From the NCBI RefSeq assembly GCF_002077945.1, contig NZ_LVYD01000085.1, forward strand, positions 1 through 43,240: DNA of 43,240 nucleotides, in the 5' to 3' direction. Position 1 is the stretch's first letter, and the number at the start of each line of letters is the position of its first letter. Position numbers and translations under genes: made by a program. Below the pieces are notes generated by a model. That model saw only the letters and a list, made by a program, of their open reading frames with translations. It did no database searches and had not been told where the DNA came from. The stretch comes from Niastella vici. Its GTDB lineage: Bacteria; Bacteroidota; Bacteroidia; Chitinophagales; Chitinophagaceae. Of this stretch, positions 33,831 to 41,700 are shown piece by piece.

Positions 33831-34511
33831 CTATTGCTGGCGGCTCCCGAATAACAGGCTGCCAACACGTACAAGTGTACTGCCTTCTTCAATAGCTATT
33901 TGATAGTCACTGCTCATTCCCATCGATAATGTGTTGAACCCGGTGTTCCAGGGAAGACTGGCGCAATGATCGAACAGTAATTTGAGGTATTTAAACTCTT
34001 TGCGTACCTGCTCTTTATCTTCTGTGAAAGAAGCCATGCCCATTAACCCGCTTACCTCCACGTTTTTGAGCTCGTTTAATAGTTTATACTTATGAATGGC
34101 ATCCATGGCCTCCATTAATTCAAGCTCATTAAAACCGAATTTGGTTTCTTCCTGGGCAACATGGATCTGTAACAGGCAATGGATAACCCGGTCGAATTTG
34201 CGGGCCTGTTTATCTATTTCGAGTAATAATTTATAGCTGTCGACCCCATGGATCAAATGCACATAGGGAGCAATGTATTTTACTTTATTCGATTGCAGGT
34301 GGCCTATAAAATGCCAGCGGATATCATTGGGCAGCACCAGCTGTTTTTCGGCCAGTTCCTGCACATAATTCTCGCCAAAATCGCGTTGTCCCAGCTCATA
34401 TAGCTCCTGGATCTCCGCAACCGGTTTTGTTTTTGATACTGCCACCAGCGTAACCTGTTTCGATTGTAATTCGCCGTTGATCTCCTGATAAGCTTTTGTA
34501 TTAACCGCCAT
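33831..34511 (-). CDS. YggS family pyridoxal phosphate-binding protein (PLPBP)
   Basis: A 226-residue single-domain PLP protein with the alanine-racemase-type TIM barrel. The ATG at 34511 is preferred to the TTG next to it. The PLP lysine is in VTLVAVSKTKP (near residue 35), followed by FGENYVQELAEK, WHFIGHLQSNKVKYI, HGVDSYKLL, the HVAQEETKFGF loop and SMGMSSDYQIAIEEGSTLVRVGSLLFG, where the phosphate-binding Ser/Arg lie. Members buffer free pyridoxal phosphate and affect amino-acid balance; they have no clear enzymatic activity. It has a TACCTTTG -7 box about 47 bp upstream. Confidence 0.95.
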   Translation of the reverse strand: MAVNTKAYQEINGELQSKQVTLVAVSKTKPVAEIQELYELGQRDFGENYVQELAEKQLVLPNDIRWHFIGHLQSNKVKYIAPYVHLIHGVDSYKLLLEIDKQARKFDRVIHCLLQIHVAQEETKFGFNELELMEAMDAIHKYKLLNELKNVEVSGLMGMASFTEDKEQVRKEFKYLKLLFDHCASLPWNTGFNTLSMGMSSDYQIAIEEGSTLVRVGSLLFGSRQQ

Positions 34512-34557
34512 CAATAGTTCTGTTTAGTCAATGATACAAACAATACCTTATGAGGGG

Positions 34558-34565
34558 CAAAGGTA
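34558..34565 (-). promoter_or_regulatory. Putative -7 box of yggS
   Basis: Read leftward, TACCTTTG matches TAnnTTTG and lies 46 bp before the ATG at 34511. No clear -33 element. Confidence 0.5.
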
Positions 34566-34572
34566 AGCCGTT

Positions 34573-34595
34573 AAGCGGAATTGATCATTCCGCTT
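34573..34595 (-). terminator. Hairpin after the acyl-CoA dehydrogenase gene
   Basis: A perfect 9-bp stem (AAGCGGAAT with ATTCCGCTT), loop TGATC, 22 bp after the dehydrogenase stop. There is no T tract on the leftward strand, so it may be a weak or rho-assisted terminator. Confidence 0.55.
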
Positions 34596-34617
34596 TCGTG
34601 AATCAAATGACTGGCGA

Positions 34618-35772
34618 TTACTTCAATATCGACCTGCTGATAACAATGCGTTGTACTTCGCTGGTGCCTTCATAGATTTGGGTGATCTTGGCATCGCGCA
34701 TGAGGCGTTCTACGTGGTATTCTTTTACATAGCCATACCCGCCATGTACCTGCACCGCTTCAACGGTGACCCACATGGCAGTTTCGCTTGAAAATACTTT
34801 GGCCATCGATGAACTTAATGTATAATCGAGGTGCTGGTCTTTTTCCCAGGCAGCTTTTAAACACAATAAACGGGCGCATTCAATGCGGGTAGCCATATCG
34901 GCCAGCTTGAACTGAATGGCCTGGTGGTGCATGATCTCCTTACCAAAAGCCTTTCTTTCCTTTGAATATTTGAGGGCCAGTTCATAAGCGCCGCTCGCAA
35001 TGCCCAGGGCCTGCGAAGCAATACCAATACGGCCGCCGGCCAGCGTTTTCATGGCAAAGGTGAACCCGAACCCATCGCCGCCAATGCGGTTCTCTTTGGG
35101 CACTTTTACATCGGTGAAAGTAATACTATGGGTATCGCTGCCGCGAATGCCCAGTTTGTTTTCCTTGGCGCCTACAGCAACGCCGGGCCAGTTCTTTTCA
35201 ACAATAAAAACATTGATACCCTTGCTTCCTTTTGCAACATCCGACTGCGCCATCACCAGGTAAATAGAAGCGGAAGAACCATTGGTGATCCAGTTCTTGG
35301 TACCATTCAGTAAATAATGATCGCCTTTATCTTCTGCTGTTGTATGCTGGGAAGTGGCATCGCTGCCGGCCTCGGGTTCACTTAACAGGAAAGCGCCAAT
35401 GTGCAACTCGCCATTTTTGCGGCCCTGGGCAAGGTCAACCAGGTATTTTTGTTTCTGTTCTTCTGAACCAAATTTTTCGAGGCCCCAGCAAACCAGGCTG
35501 TTGTTTACACTCATGCTCACGCTTACACTGGCATCCACCTTACTGATCTCTTCCATGGCCAGCACATAGCTGATGGTATCCATACCGGCGCCACCATAAT
35601 CGGGACTCACCATCATACCCATAAAACCCAACTCGGCCAGCTTCAGGACCTGCTCGCGGGGAAATTTCTGGTGTTCATCACGTTCTATTACCCCGGGCAG
35701 GCATTCGTTCTGGGCAAAATCGCGGGCGGCCTTTTGTATCATTAAGTGTTCTTCAGTAAGTTGGAATTGCAT
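34618..35772 (-). CDS. Acyl-CoA dehydrogenase
   Basis: A 384-residue FAD flavoprotein of the short/branched or medium-chain acyl-CoA dehydrogenase type, which oxidises acyl-CoA to 2-enoyl-CoA and passes electrons to ETF. Visible motifs: MMVSPDYGGAGMDTISYVLAMEEI, the FAD-binding LSEPEAGSDATS and NGTKNWITNG, LGIRGSDTHSITFTDVKVP, and the C-terminal VHGGYGYVKEYHVERLMRDAKITQIYEGTSEVQRIVISR, in which the Glu of YEGT is the usual catalytic base. Length is typical. Chain-length preference cannot be judged, but the first 15 residues (FQLTEEHLMIQKAARDFA) are like butyryl/isovaleryl types. A -7 box (TATTTTTG) is close upstream. No beta-oxidation genes adjoin. Confidence 0.95.
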   Translation of the reverse strand: MQFQLTEEHLMIQKAARDFAQNECLPGVIERDEHQKFPREQVLKLAELGFMGMMVSPDYGGAGMDTISYVLAMEEISKVDASVSVSMSVNNSLVCWGLEKFGSEEQKQKYLVDLAQGRKNGELHIGAFLLSEPEAGSDATSQHTTAEDKGDHYLLNGTKNWITNGSSASIYLVMAQSDVAKGSKGINVFIVEKNWPGVAVGAKENKLGIRGSDTHSITFTDVKVPKENRIGGDGFGFTFAMKTLAGGRIGIASQALGIASGAYELALKYSKERKAFGKEIMHHQAIQFKLADMATRIECARLLCLKAAWEKDQHLDYTLSSSMAKVFSSETAMWVTVEAVQVHGGYGYVKEYHVERLMRDAKITQIYEGTSEVQRIVISRSILK

Positions 35773-35795
35773 ATCACGAATTTAATAATTGGCCG

Positions 35796-35803
35796 CAAAA
35801 ATA
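35796..35803 (-). promoter_or_regulatory. Putative -7 box of the acyl-CoA dehydrogenase gene
   Basis: Read leftward, TATTTTTG matches TAnnTTTG, 23 bp before the ATG at 35772. No clear -33 element. Confidence 0.5.
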
Positions 35804-35861
35804 ACAGAATTCATTACATAAACTAACATTCGTTCGTGTTAATTTTATGCGGGCGGCCAAT

Positions 35862-35918
35862 AAAAAAGGCAAACCATCCACTCCCGATGGCATTCGGAAG
35901 CGAACAGCTTACCTTTTA
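35862..35918 (-). terminator. Imperfect terminator of ric
   Basis: Read leftward, AAAAGGTAAGC pairs (with G-T pairs) with GTTTGCCTTTT across about 35 bases that contain a smaller stem; TTTTTT follows. It starts 20 bp after the ric stop. Confidence 0.6.
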
Positions 35919-35937
35919 CGGGCGTTTTCTTACGATC

Positions 35938-36651
35938 TTACCCCATCATTTGCACAATCCGGGGGAACAGTACATTATTTTCCAGGTGTATATGTTGGTG
36001 CAGGTCGGCCTCAAATGCCTTTAATTCAGCCATACTGATGCGAAAAGTAGTGCAGGCATCGGCCGGCGGCGTGTAATCATTCGTCCATTCCCTTATTTCC
36101 GCCATCAGGGTGCCGGCCTCATCATGTTCCGTTTCCATCATATGAATGGGCCCACTGACATACCCGCTGTTGAGGGCCGCCCAGTTGCCATTTTCCTGAA
36201 TGGCCCTGTCTACTTCTTTTATGCGGGGAAAAAGCACCATTTCTTCTTTTTGCATATGCACGTCCATTTCCTCTTTCAGCGTGGCAAACAGCTGAAATAC
36301 ATGTGGCATATTGGGAAAACGTTCGCCATGTTTCAGGGCAACCCGTTCCAGGTGTTGATAGATCACCGGCATAGCATGTTTAACATATACATGATGTTTC
36401 AAAACTATATAATCTACCAGTTGGCTAAGGGTGAAAGCATTTACTAAAGGGTGCGCGCCATTGCCTGTATCAAGTGCCTGCTCCAGTTCTTCAATCACCG
36501 GATCAACAGGAATGTTTTTTTCATCACATGCCTGCTGCAGGGTCCTTTTTCCTTTACAGCAAAAATCAAGTTGATACTTTTCAAAAACGGCCGCCGCCTC
36601 ATGTCTGTCAGCTACAATTGCAGCCAGGGTATGTTGTTTATATTCAAGCAT
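35938..36651 (-). CDS. ric: Iron-sulfur cluster repair di-iron protein Ric (YtfE/ScdA/DnrN)
   Basis: A 237-residue di-iron protein that helps repair Fe-S clusters after oxidative or nitrosative damage. The N-terminal ScdA_N domain (residues 1-65) shows VFEKYQLDFCCKGKRTLQQAC with the Cys31-Cys32 pair. The hemerythrin-like four-helix bundle follows, with ligand motifs VLKHHVYVKHAMP, KEEMDVHMQKEEMVLFP, METEHDEAG and ADLHQHIHLENNVLFP supplying the His/Glu ligands. Length and order are as in ScdA/YtfE. A TATGA-N6-TCATA dyad 44-59 bp upstream could bind a Crp/Fnr-type regulator, the usual control of this gene in other bacteria, but no such regulator is encoded here. Confidence 0.95.
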   Translation of the reverse strand: MLEYKQHTLAAIVADRHEAAAVFEKYQLDFCCKGKRTLQQACDEKNIPVDPVIEELEQALDTGNGAHPLVNAFTLSQLVDYIVLKHHVYVKHAMPVIYQHLERVALKHGERFPNMPHVFQLFATLKEEMDVHMQKEEMVLFPRIKEVDRAIQENGNWAALNSGYVSGPIHMMETEHDEAGTLMAEIREWTNDYTPPADACTTFRISMAELKAFEADLHQHIHLENNVLFPRIVQMMG

Positions 36652-36694
36652 GATAAATATTTTTGTAAAATTCCATCACGATGAAGGGATTGTT

Positions 36695-36710
36695 TATGAC
36701 TTCGATCATA
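36695..36710 (-). promoter_or_regulatory. Possible Crp/Fnr-type dyad upstream of ric
   Basis: TATGA (36695-36699) and TCATA (36706-36710) form a 5-6-5 palindrome about 44 bp before the ric start, in a plausible activator position. Spacing and half-sites are near but not equal to a classical Fnr box. Confidence 0.35.
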
Positions 36711-36862
36711 GCGCATAAAAAATATTGTAATAATGCAGTAAACCCCGTTTGTATCAGATTTAATCAAAAAATACTCCGGCTTCGTTTTCTTTCCTTCAAC
36801 ATTCAATAAAGGCCATTCAATAATCATTATTTGCCCTTACACGTCCCTAAAACCGGATTCGC

Positions 36863-36870
36863 TATATTTG
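36863..36870 (+). promoter_or_regulatory. Putative -7 box of the arginine deiminase-like gene
   Basis: TATATTTG fits TAnnTTTG, 36 bp before the ATG at 36907. An upstream TTTG is too far away to be the -33 element. Confidence 0.45.
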
Positions 36871-36906
36871 AACCCTTCATGATTATTAGAAAAACTTGAA
36901 ATATCT

Positions 36907-38358
36907 ATGTCCCGTAAAGAAAAAAAAGTAGTTCAGGTAACATCTGAAGTTGGCCGGTTGCGACGATTGCTTGTGCACAGTCCCGATAGTGGTTTGGGAA
37001 AGGTAGTACCTTCCAAAGCGCAGGACTGGTTGTTTGAAGACATTGTGCACCTGGAGACCATGCGCAAAAAAGAATATGATTATTACACCAAAGTATTATT
37101 GTACTTTCTTGACCCGCAAAAAATACGCGGCCGTTTGCATCAGATCGATGCGCCTGAGAACAGCCGCGATTTTTATAAACCCGAAAAACCCGAATTCTAT
37201 AAATCAGATAAGGTAGTAGAGCTGGAATGGCTGCTTGCCGACATTTTCGAAGACCAGGAAATAAAACTGAAGCTCGTAGCATCGGTATGCGCGGTGGAAG
37301 GTTGTTCTTATGCCACACAAAATGAATTGTTGGAGCTGTCGCCGGTTAAATTATCAAAAGCCATTATCAGCGGCACCGTCGACGATGACCGGCTGCTCTT
37401 CCCTCCTATTCCCAACTTTATTTTCACCCGTGATATTGGTATTGTCATCAATGACTATGTGCTGTTGAACAAACCGGCCAAAACGGCCCGGTTGCGCGAA
37501 GCCCTGCTGGCCAAATACATTTTCTTCAATCACCCCCTGTTTGAAGCATACCGCGAGAATATTATCGAAATACCCGATACCGCCCACCATTTTCTGCTGC
37601 CCCGCGATGGCGATGAAAAGAAGGTGACCCTCGAAGGCGGTGATGTAATGGTAGTACATAAAGACCACTTACTGATCGGCATAAGCGAACGCACCACTAT
37701 GGAAGCGGCCCGCCAGGTTGTGAATATGCTGTTTGCCCGGAATATCGTTAAAAAGATAACGGTGGTGAAAATACCCCGGCGCCGCGATTATATGCATATT
37801 GATACCATCTTCACACAGGTAAAAAGGAATATATGGGTAATGCTGGGCGCCTTCAGTAAAAAAGTGATGAAGCATGAAGGGGCCGACCCCATTGAACGCA
37901 TTCTGGAAGGCAATAAAAAAGAAGACAAGATCAAGATCATTCAGTTCCGGAAAAAAGATCCGGAGAATCCCGTATATTTTGATAACCTCGAAGAACTGTT
38001 GACAGATATCAGCGAGAACGACCTTGCATGCAAAGAGAAAGTAAAATTCATTTACTCAGGTAATAACAAGTTCCCCTTCGATACCCGCGAACAATGGACC
38101 GATAGCTGCAATTTGCTGGCGCTGAAAGAAGGCGTGGTGCTGGGATATGACCGTAACGATAAAACCGTGGAGGCATTCCGCGAAGCCGGTTTTAATATTA
38201 TACATGTTAAAGACCTGCTCGACCAGTTTGAAAAGGAAGAGGTAATGCCCGATGACCTGGAGGATACGCTTATTCTGATACCATCAGCCGAACTATCCCG
38301 TGCACGCGGCGGTTTCCATTGTATGAGCATGCCCCTGTTGCGTGAGGATATTGATTAA
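36907..38358 (+). CDS. Arginine deiminase family protein (guanidine-modifying superfamily)
   Basis: A 483-residue member of the arginine deiminase/amidinotransferase superfamily. Opening: VTSEVGRLRRLLVHSPD, as in arginine deiminases. The catalytic set is recognisable: FTRD (Asp176), LEGGD (Glu243, Asp246), MHIDT (His297) and the nucleophile Cys472 in RGGFHCMSMPL. Length is above the usual 400-420 because of insertions around residues 50-150 and 330-400. It could convert arginine to citrulline and ammonia, but substrate is inferred and an agmatine- or methylarginine-type role is possible. It precedes a second superfamily member (CtlX-like) by 18 bp, so the two are probably co-transcribed. No arcB, arcC or arcD is adjacent, so a classical fermentative pathway is not indicated. 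Confidence 0.88.
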   Translation: MSRKEKKVVQVTSEVGRLRRLLVHSPDSGLGKVVPSKAQDWLFEDIVHLETMRKKEYDYYTKVLLYFLDPQKIRGRLHQIDAPENSRDFYKPEKPEFYKSDKVVELEWLLADIFEDQEIKLKLVASVCAVEGCSYATQNELLELSPVKLSKAIISGTVDDDRLLFPPIPNFIFTRDIGIVINDYVLLNKPAKTARLREALLAKYIFFNHPLFEAYRENIIEIPDTAHHFLLPRDGDEKKVTLEGGDVMVVHKDHLLIGISERTTMEAARQVVNMLFARNIVKKITVVKIPRRRDYMHIDTIFTQVKRNIWVMLGAFSKKVMKHEGADPIERILEGNKKEDKIKIIQFRKKDPENPVYFDNLEELLTDISENDLACKEKVKFIYSGNNKFPFDTREQWTDSCNLLALKEGVVLGYDRNDKTVEAFREAGFNIIHVKDLLDQFEKEEVMPDDLEDTLILIPSAELSRARGGFHCMSMPLLREDID

Positions 38359-38376
38359 AGTATTTCAATTGCAACT

Positions 38377-39309
38377 ATGCAAACAACATCACATATATTG
38401 ATGATAAGGCCGGTGAATTTTGGTTTTAATGCCCAAACGGCCGTGAACAATGCCTTTCAGGTAGCTGGCGCCGATGCAGCCGCCCAGGAAAAGGCGCAAA
38501 CTGAGTTTGATAATTTTGTATCGCTGCTTCGTACAAATGGGGTCGATGTAAAAGTGATCAACGATACACCGGAGCCGCATACCCCCGATTCCATCTTTCC
38601 CAACAACTGGATCTCGTTTCATGAACCGGATACCATTTGTTTATATCCCATGTTTGCAGAGAACCGGCGGCACGAACGCAAGCCCCCTGTTATTCAACAA
38701 TTACAAAAAACATTTACCATAACCAGTACATTCGATTTTACCGGTTATGAGAACGATCAGCAGTTCCTGGAAGGCACCGGCAGTATGGTGCTCGACCGGG
38801 AAAATAAATTGGCCTATGCCTGTTTATCGCCCCGTACGCATCAGTCGGTGCTCGATGATTTTTGTAAGAAGATGGGGTACCGGCCCATACTTTTCACGGC
38901 AGTGGATGGAGCGGGCAAGGCCATTTACCATACCAATGTAATGATGTGTGTGGCCGACAGGTATGTGGTCGTTTGCCTGGCATCATTGCCCAACCATGCC
39001 GAATACCAGATGGTGCAGGAATATATTGGTAAAACCGGCAAGGAACTCATCAACATCAGTTTTGAACAAATGAATCATTTTGCCGGTAATATGCTGCAGG
39101 TGCAGAACCAGGTAGGAGAAAAATTACTGGTGATGTCGAGCCAGGCATATGGATCGTTACAACCAGAACAAATAAAAAAGCTGGAAAGTTATAACCGTAT
39201 ACTGCATGCGCCCCTTACTACCATTGAAACCAATGGCGGCGGCAGTGCACGTTGTATGATGGCGGAGGTGTTCCTGAAACCAACCAGCTCCTTATCACAG
39301 CAGGTTTAA
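38377..39309 (+). CDS. ctlX: CtlX-like citrulline/amidinotransferase-fold hydrolase
   Basis: A 310-residue protein like CtlX (citrulline-utilisation hydrolase, named from Francisella) and related arginine deiminase-like enzymes. Motifs: ILMIRPVNFGFN at the start, HTPDSIFPNNWISFH (with the substrate Asp/Asn), the EGTGSMVLDRENKLAYACLSPRTH segment with the catalytic Glu/Asp, KAIYHTNVMMCVADRYVVVCLASL (His of the active site) and the nucleophile Cys293 in NGGGSARCMMAEVFL. The 3' end overlaps the convergent reductase gene by 15 bp. Together with the upstream deiminase-like gene it suggests a two-step arginine/citrulline breakdown, which is inference. Confidence 0.85.
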   Translation: MQTTSHILMIRPVNFGFNAQTAVNNAFQVAGADAAAQEKAQTEFDNFVSLLRTNGVDVKVINDTPEPHTPDSIFPNNWISFHEPDTICLYPMFAENRRHERKPPVIQQLQKTFTITSTFDFTGYENDQQFLEGTGSMVLDRENKLAYACLSPRTHQSVLDDFCKKMGYRPILFTAVDGAGKAIYHTNVMMCVADRYVVVCLASLPNHAEYQMVQEYIGKTGKELINISFEQMNHFAGNMLQVQNQVGEKLLVMSSQAYGSLQPEQIKKLESYNRILHAPLTTIETNGGGSARCMMAEVFLKPTSSLSQQV

Positions 39310-40179
39310 CCCTTCATCAAAAGGGATGGGTTCAAAACCCAGTTCTTTCCTGGCCTTCTCAATAATAAAACCCGTCTTCAATGGCCGGCGGCCGGGTTGT
39401 TTAAAGGTAGAAGCATCAACCTTTACGATCTTTGATGCATCGAGCTGGAATTTGGCGGCCGTTTTAAGCGCGATATCATAAGGTGTTAACCAATCCTTAC
39501 CCGAAATGTGATAAATACCCGTAGCTTTCTTTTCAATGATCAGCGCTATGCCTTTTGCCAGGTCTTCAACATAAGTGGGTGTACGTACCTGATCGCTCAC
39601 TACCTGAATGGTTTTACCCTGTTGCAGGCTTTCTTTTACCCAGCTAACGATATTGCTGCGGGTGCCTTTTAATAAATTCCCATACACCAGGCAGGTGCGT
39701 ACGATCGCAAACGGTATGGTACTGGTTTGCACCATACTCTCGCCCTGCAATTTTGAAAAACCATACAGGCTTATGGGCTTTGTTTCATCTTCTTCCGCAT
39801 AATTGCCCTGCTCCCCATCAAACACAAAATCGGTAGAAATAAATATGAAGTGACTGCTAAAAGTTTCAGCGTCAGTTAAGATCTGCGAGGTACCCTGCAC
39901 ATTGATGCGTTCGCATTGCTGCGGGCGCAACTCACAATCATCTATCTGGGTCATGGCAGCGGCATGTATCACTACATCGGGCCGTTCCTGGCTCATAACA
40001 GCAAATGTTTCCAGTGCATTGGCGATATCCATTTCACGATAAGCGTAGTTACCCGATGGTTGAAACGGTAGCCGTGATTCGCCCCGGCTGGTGGCTATTA
40101 CCTGATAATTTCTGTCGAGTAATATTTTTGTTAAATGCTGACCTAACAACCCGTTCGCTCCCGTAATTAATACTTTCAT
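39295..40179 (-). CDS. SDR family NAD(P)-dependent oxidoreductase (RfbD-like)
   Basis: A 294-residue reductase of the extended SDR type, closest in pattern to dTDP-4-dehydrorhamnose reductase (RfbD/RmlD). The nucleotide-binding GANGLLGQH is at residues 7-15, followed by DVVIHAAAMTQIDDCE, the catalytic STDFVFDG with Ser/Thr, and YGFSK (YxxxK). The later DQVRTPTYVEDLAKGI and GIYHISGKDWLTPYDIA match the RfbD C-terminal half. RfbD converts dTDP-4-keto-L-rhamnose to dTDP-L-rhamnose, but no rfbA, B or C genes adjoin, so another sugar or a MAT2B-like role is possible. It overlaps the end of the CtlX-like gene by 15 bp. Confidence 0.85.
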   Translation of the reverse strand: MKVLITGANGLLGQHLTKILLDRNYQVIATSRGESRLPFQPSGNYAYREMDIANALETFAVMSQERPDVVIHAAAMTQIDDCELRPQQCERINVQGTSQILTDAETFSSHFIFISTDFVFDGEQGNYAEEDETKPISLYGFSKLQGESMVQTSTIPFAIVRTCLVYGNLLKGTRSNIVSWVKESLQQGKTIQVVSDQVRTPTYVEDLAKGIALIIEKKATGIYHISGKDWLTPYDIALKTAAKFQLDASKIVKVDASTFKQPGRRPLKTGFIIEKARKELGFEPIPFDEGLNLL

Positions 40180-40557
40180 CTAAAGATTTTTTTATTGTTT
40201 TTAGCCAGGGTGGAACTTATCAGTATGAAACCACATTGCTTTTATATCATACTGAAGTTACATTCTGGCCGTTTCATATCTTTTTATATTATTTCGTTTA
40301 CTTTCATTCGGTTCAGTAACTCGCTAACTCAATGAAGCTGCTTAATTTATTAAGCCATCCGTTCTATTAAGATTTACTATCTTGAACCACTTTTACACCG
40401 TTAACCAGTCGCTAAATCAACTAAACCCTATCCCTTAATAAAACCGCAATAATGGTTAAAAAAAATAGTGTTTCGCAAAAAAAATATCAATTTATAAAAC
40501 AATTTCCCTGTTTTTTTGAGCCAGCGTGTACTTAATACGTGTATCAAAACAAAACCT
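40180..40557. other. Long AT-rich spacer between divergent genes
   Basis: A gap of about 470 bp with the -7 box of pfkA at its right end. It is AT-rich with no coding signal or tRNA. One TTAAC at 40401 is followed by CTAAA at 40412 and 40421; these are poor matches to the repeats at 14.2, 18.9 and 21.1 kb. Confidence 0.5.
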
Positions 40558-40565
40558 TATTTTTG
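40558..40565 (+). promoter_or_regulatory. Putative -7 box of pfkA
   Basis: TATTTTTG fits TAnnTTTG; it leaves a leader of about 85 bases before the ATG at 40652. No -33 element in place. Confidence 0.45.
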
Positions 40566-40651
40566 GGCCGCCTTTCCAAAAAATGGTAGACAGCCTTTAT
40601 CGATTTCCTTTTCAGATTCGAAGATTTATATAAATAAAACAGATTTTTTTC

Positions 40652-41635
40652 ATGGCAAAAAAGGTTTCTAAGATCGGTGTACTTACCTCAGGAGGTGATT
40701 CTCCGGGTATGAACGCCGCCATACGGGCCGTTGTGAGAACCGGGAATTATTATGGATTGGAAGTGTTTGGCATCATGCGCGGCTATAGCGGAATTATTGA
40801 AAATGATATTATACCCATGCATTCACGCAGTGTGGCCAATATTATTCAACGGGGTGGTACCATCCTGAAAACTGCCCGCTGCAAGGAATTCTTTCAACCC
40901 GAAGGCCGTCAGAAAGCATATCAAAACCTGAAAAAACTGGGTATCGATGGCCTGGTGATCATTGGTGGCGATGGTTCTTTCAGAGGTGCTGATATCTTCA
41001 GCCGCGAATTCGACATCCCCTGTATCGGTTTACCCGGTACCATTGATAAAGATATTGCCGGAACCGACTTCACCATTGGTTTCGATACTGCCGTAAACAC
41101 CGCTGTGGAAGCGATCGATAAAATACGCGATACAGCCGACGCACACGACCGTTTGTTCATTATTGAAGTAATGGGCCGCGATGCCGGTTATATTGCCCTG
41201 CACAGTGGTATTGCCACCGGTGCTGAACATATTTTAATACCTGAACGCAAAACAGATATTGAAGAACTGGTAGCTTCACTCCAGGAAAAAGAGCGCCGCA
41301 AAAAACTGGTGAATATGGTGGTAGTGGCCGAGGGCGATGAGTTTGGCGGCGCCAATGAGGTAGCCAAAGTGGTGAAAGAACGCCTGCCGCTCACCGATAC
41401 CCGGGTTTGCATTCTGGGGCATATTCAACGCGGTGGTTCCCCAACCTGTCTCGACCGTCTTATTGCCAGCCGTATGGGCTATGCCGCGGTAGAATCCCTG
41501 CTCGAAGGCCGGCATAATGTAATGGTGGGCATTCTGAACAACCGCATGCATTATACCCTGCTTGAGAGAGCGGTGAAATCAAAACAAAAGATCAGCGATG
41601 AATGGATCAAGATCGTGAAGATCCTGGCCAGCTGA
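40652..41635 (+). CDS. pfkA: ATP-dependent 6-phosphofructokinase
   Basis: A 327-residue glycolytic kinase that makes fructose 1,6-bisphosphate. The ATP site GGDSPGMNAAIR is at residues 14-25, GGDGS at 105-109 with Gly108 at the position that marks ATP and not pyrophosphate as donor (Gly104 in E. coli), and PGTIDKDIAGTD with the catalytic base Asp132. Substrate-binding VEVMGRDAGY and the late RGGSPTCLDRLIASR are present. Length is that of the bacterial allosteric type. It precedes pyruvate kinase by 65 bp with no terminator in between, so these two glycolytic control points are probably co-transcribed. Confidence 0.98.
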   Translation: MAKKVSKIGVLTSGGDSPGMNAAIRAVVRTGNYYGLEVFGIMRGYSGIIENDIIPMHSRSVANIIQRGGTILKTARCKEFFQPEGRQKAYQNLKKLGIDGLVIIGGDGSFRGADIFSREFDIPCIGLPGTIDKDIAGTDFTIGFDTAVNTAVEAIDKIRDTADAHDRLFIIEVMGRDAGYIALHSGIATGAEHILIPERKTDIEELVASLQEKERRKKLVNMVVVAEGDEFGGANEVAKVVKERLPLTDTRVCILGHIQRGGSPTCLDRLIASRMGYAAVESLLEGRHNVMVGILNNRMHYTLLERAVKSKQKISDEWIKIVKILAS

Positions 41636-41700
41636 CAAACCAGATACTATTCCGGAAACTATCGAATAAACCTGAATTTTAGAAACAAGAAATTAATACA

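Noticed and set aside
40401..40425. TTAAC followed by CTAAA repeats before pfkA as a fourth operator of the two-component system
   Set aside because: Only one half-site matches, the others differ and spacings are 11 and 9 bp; too weak.
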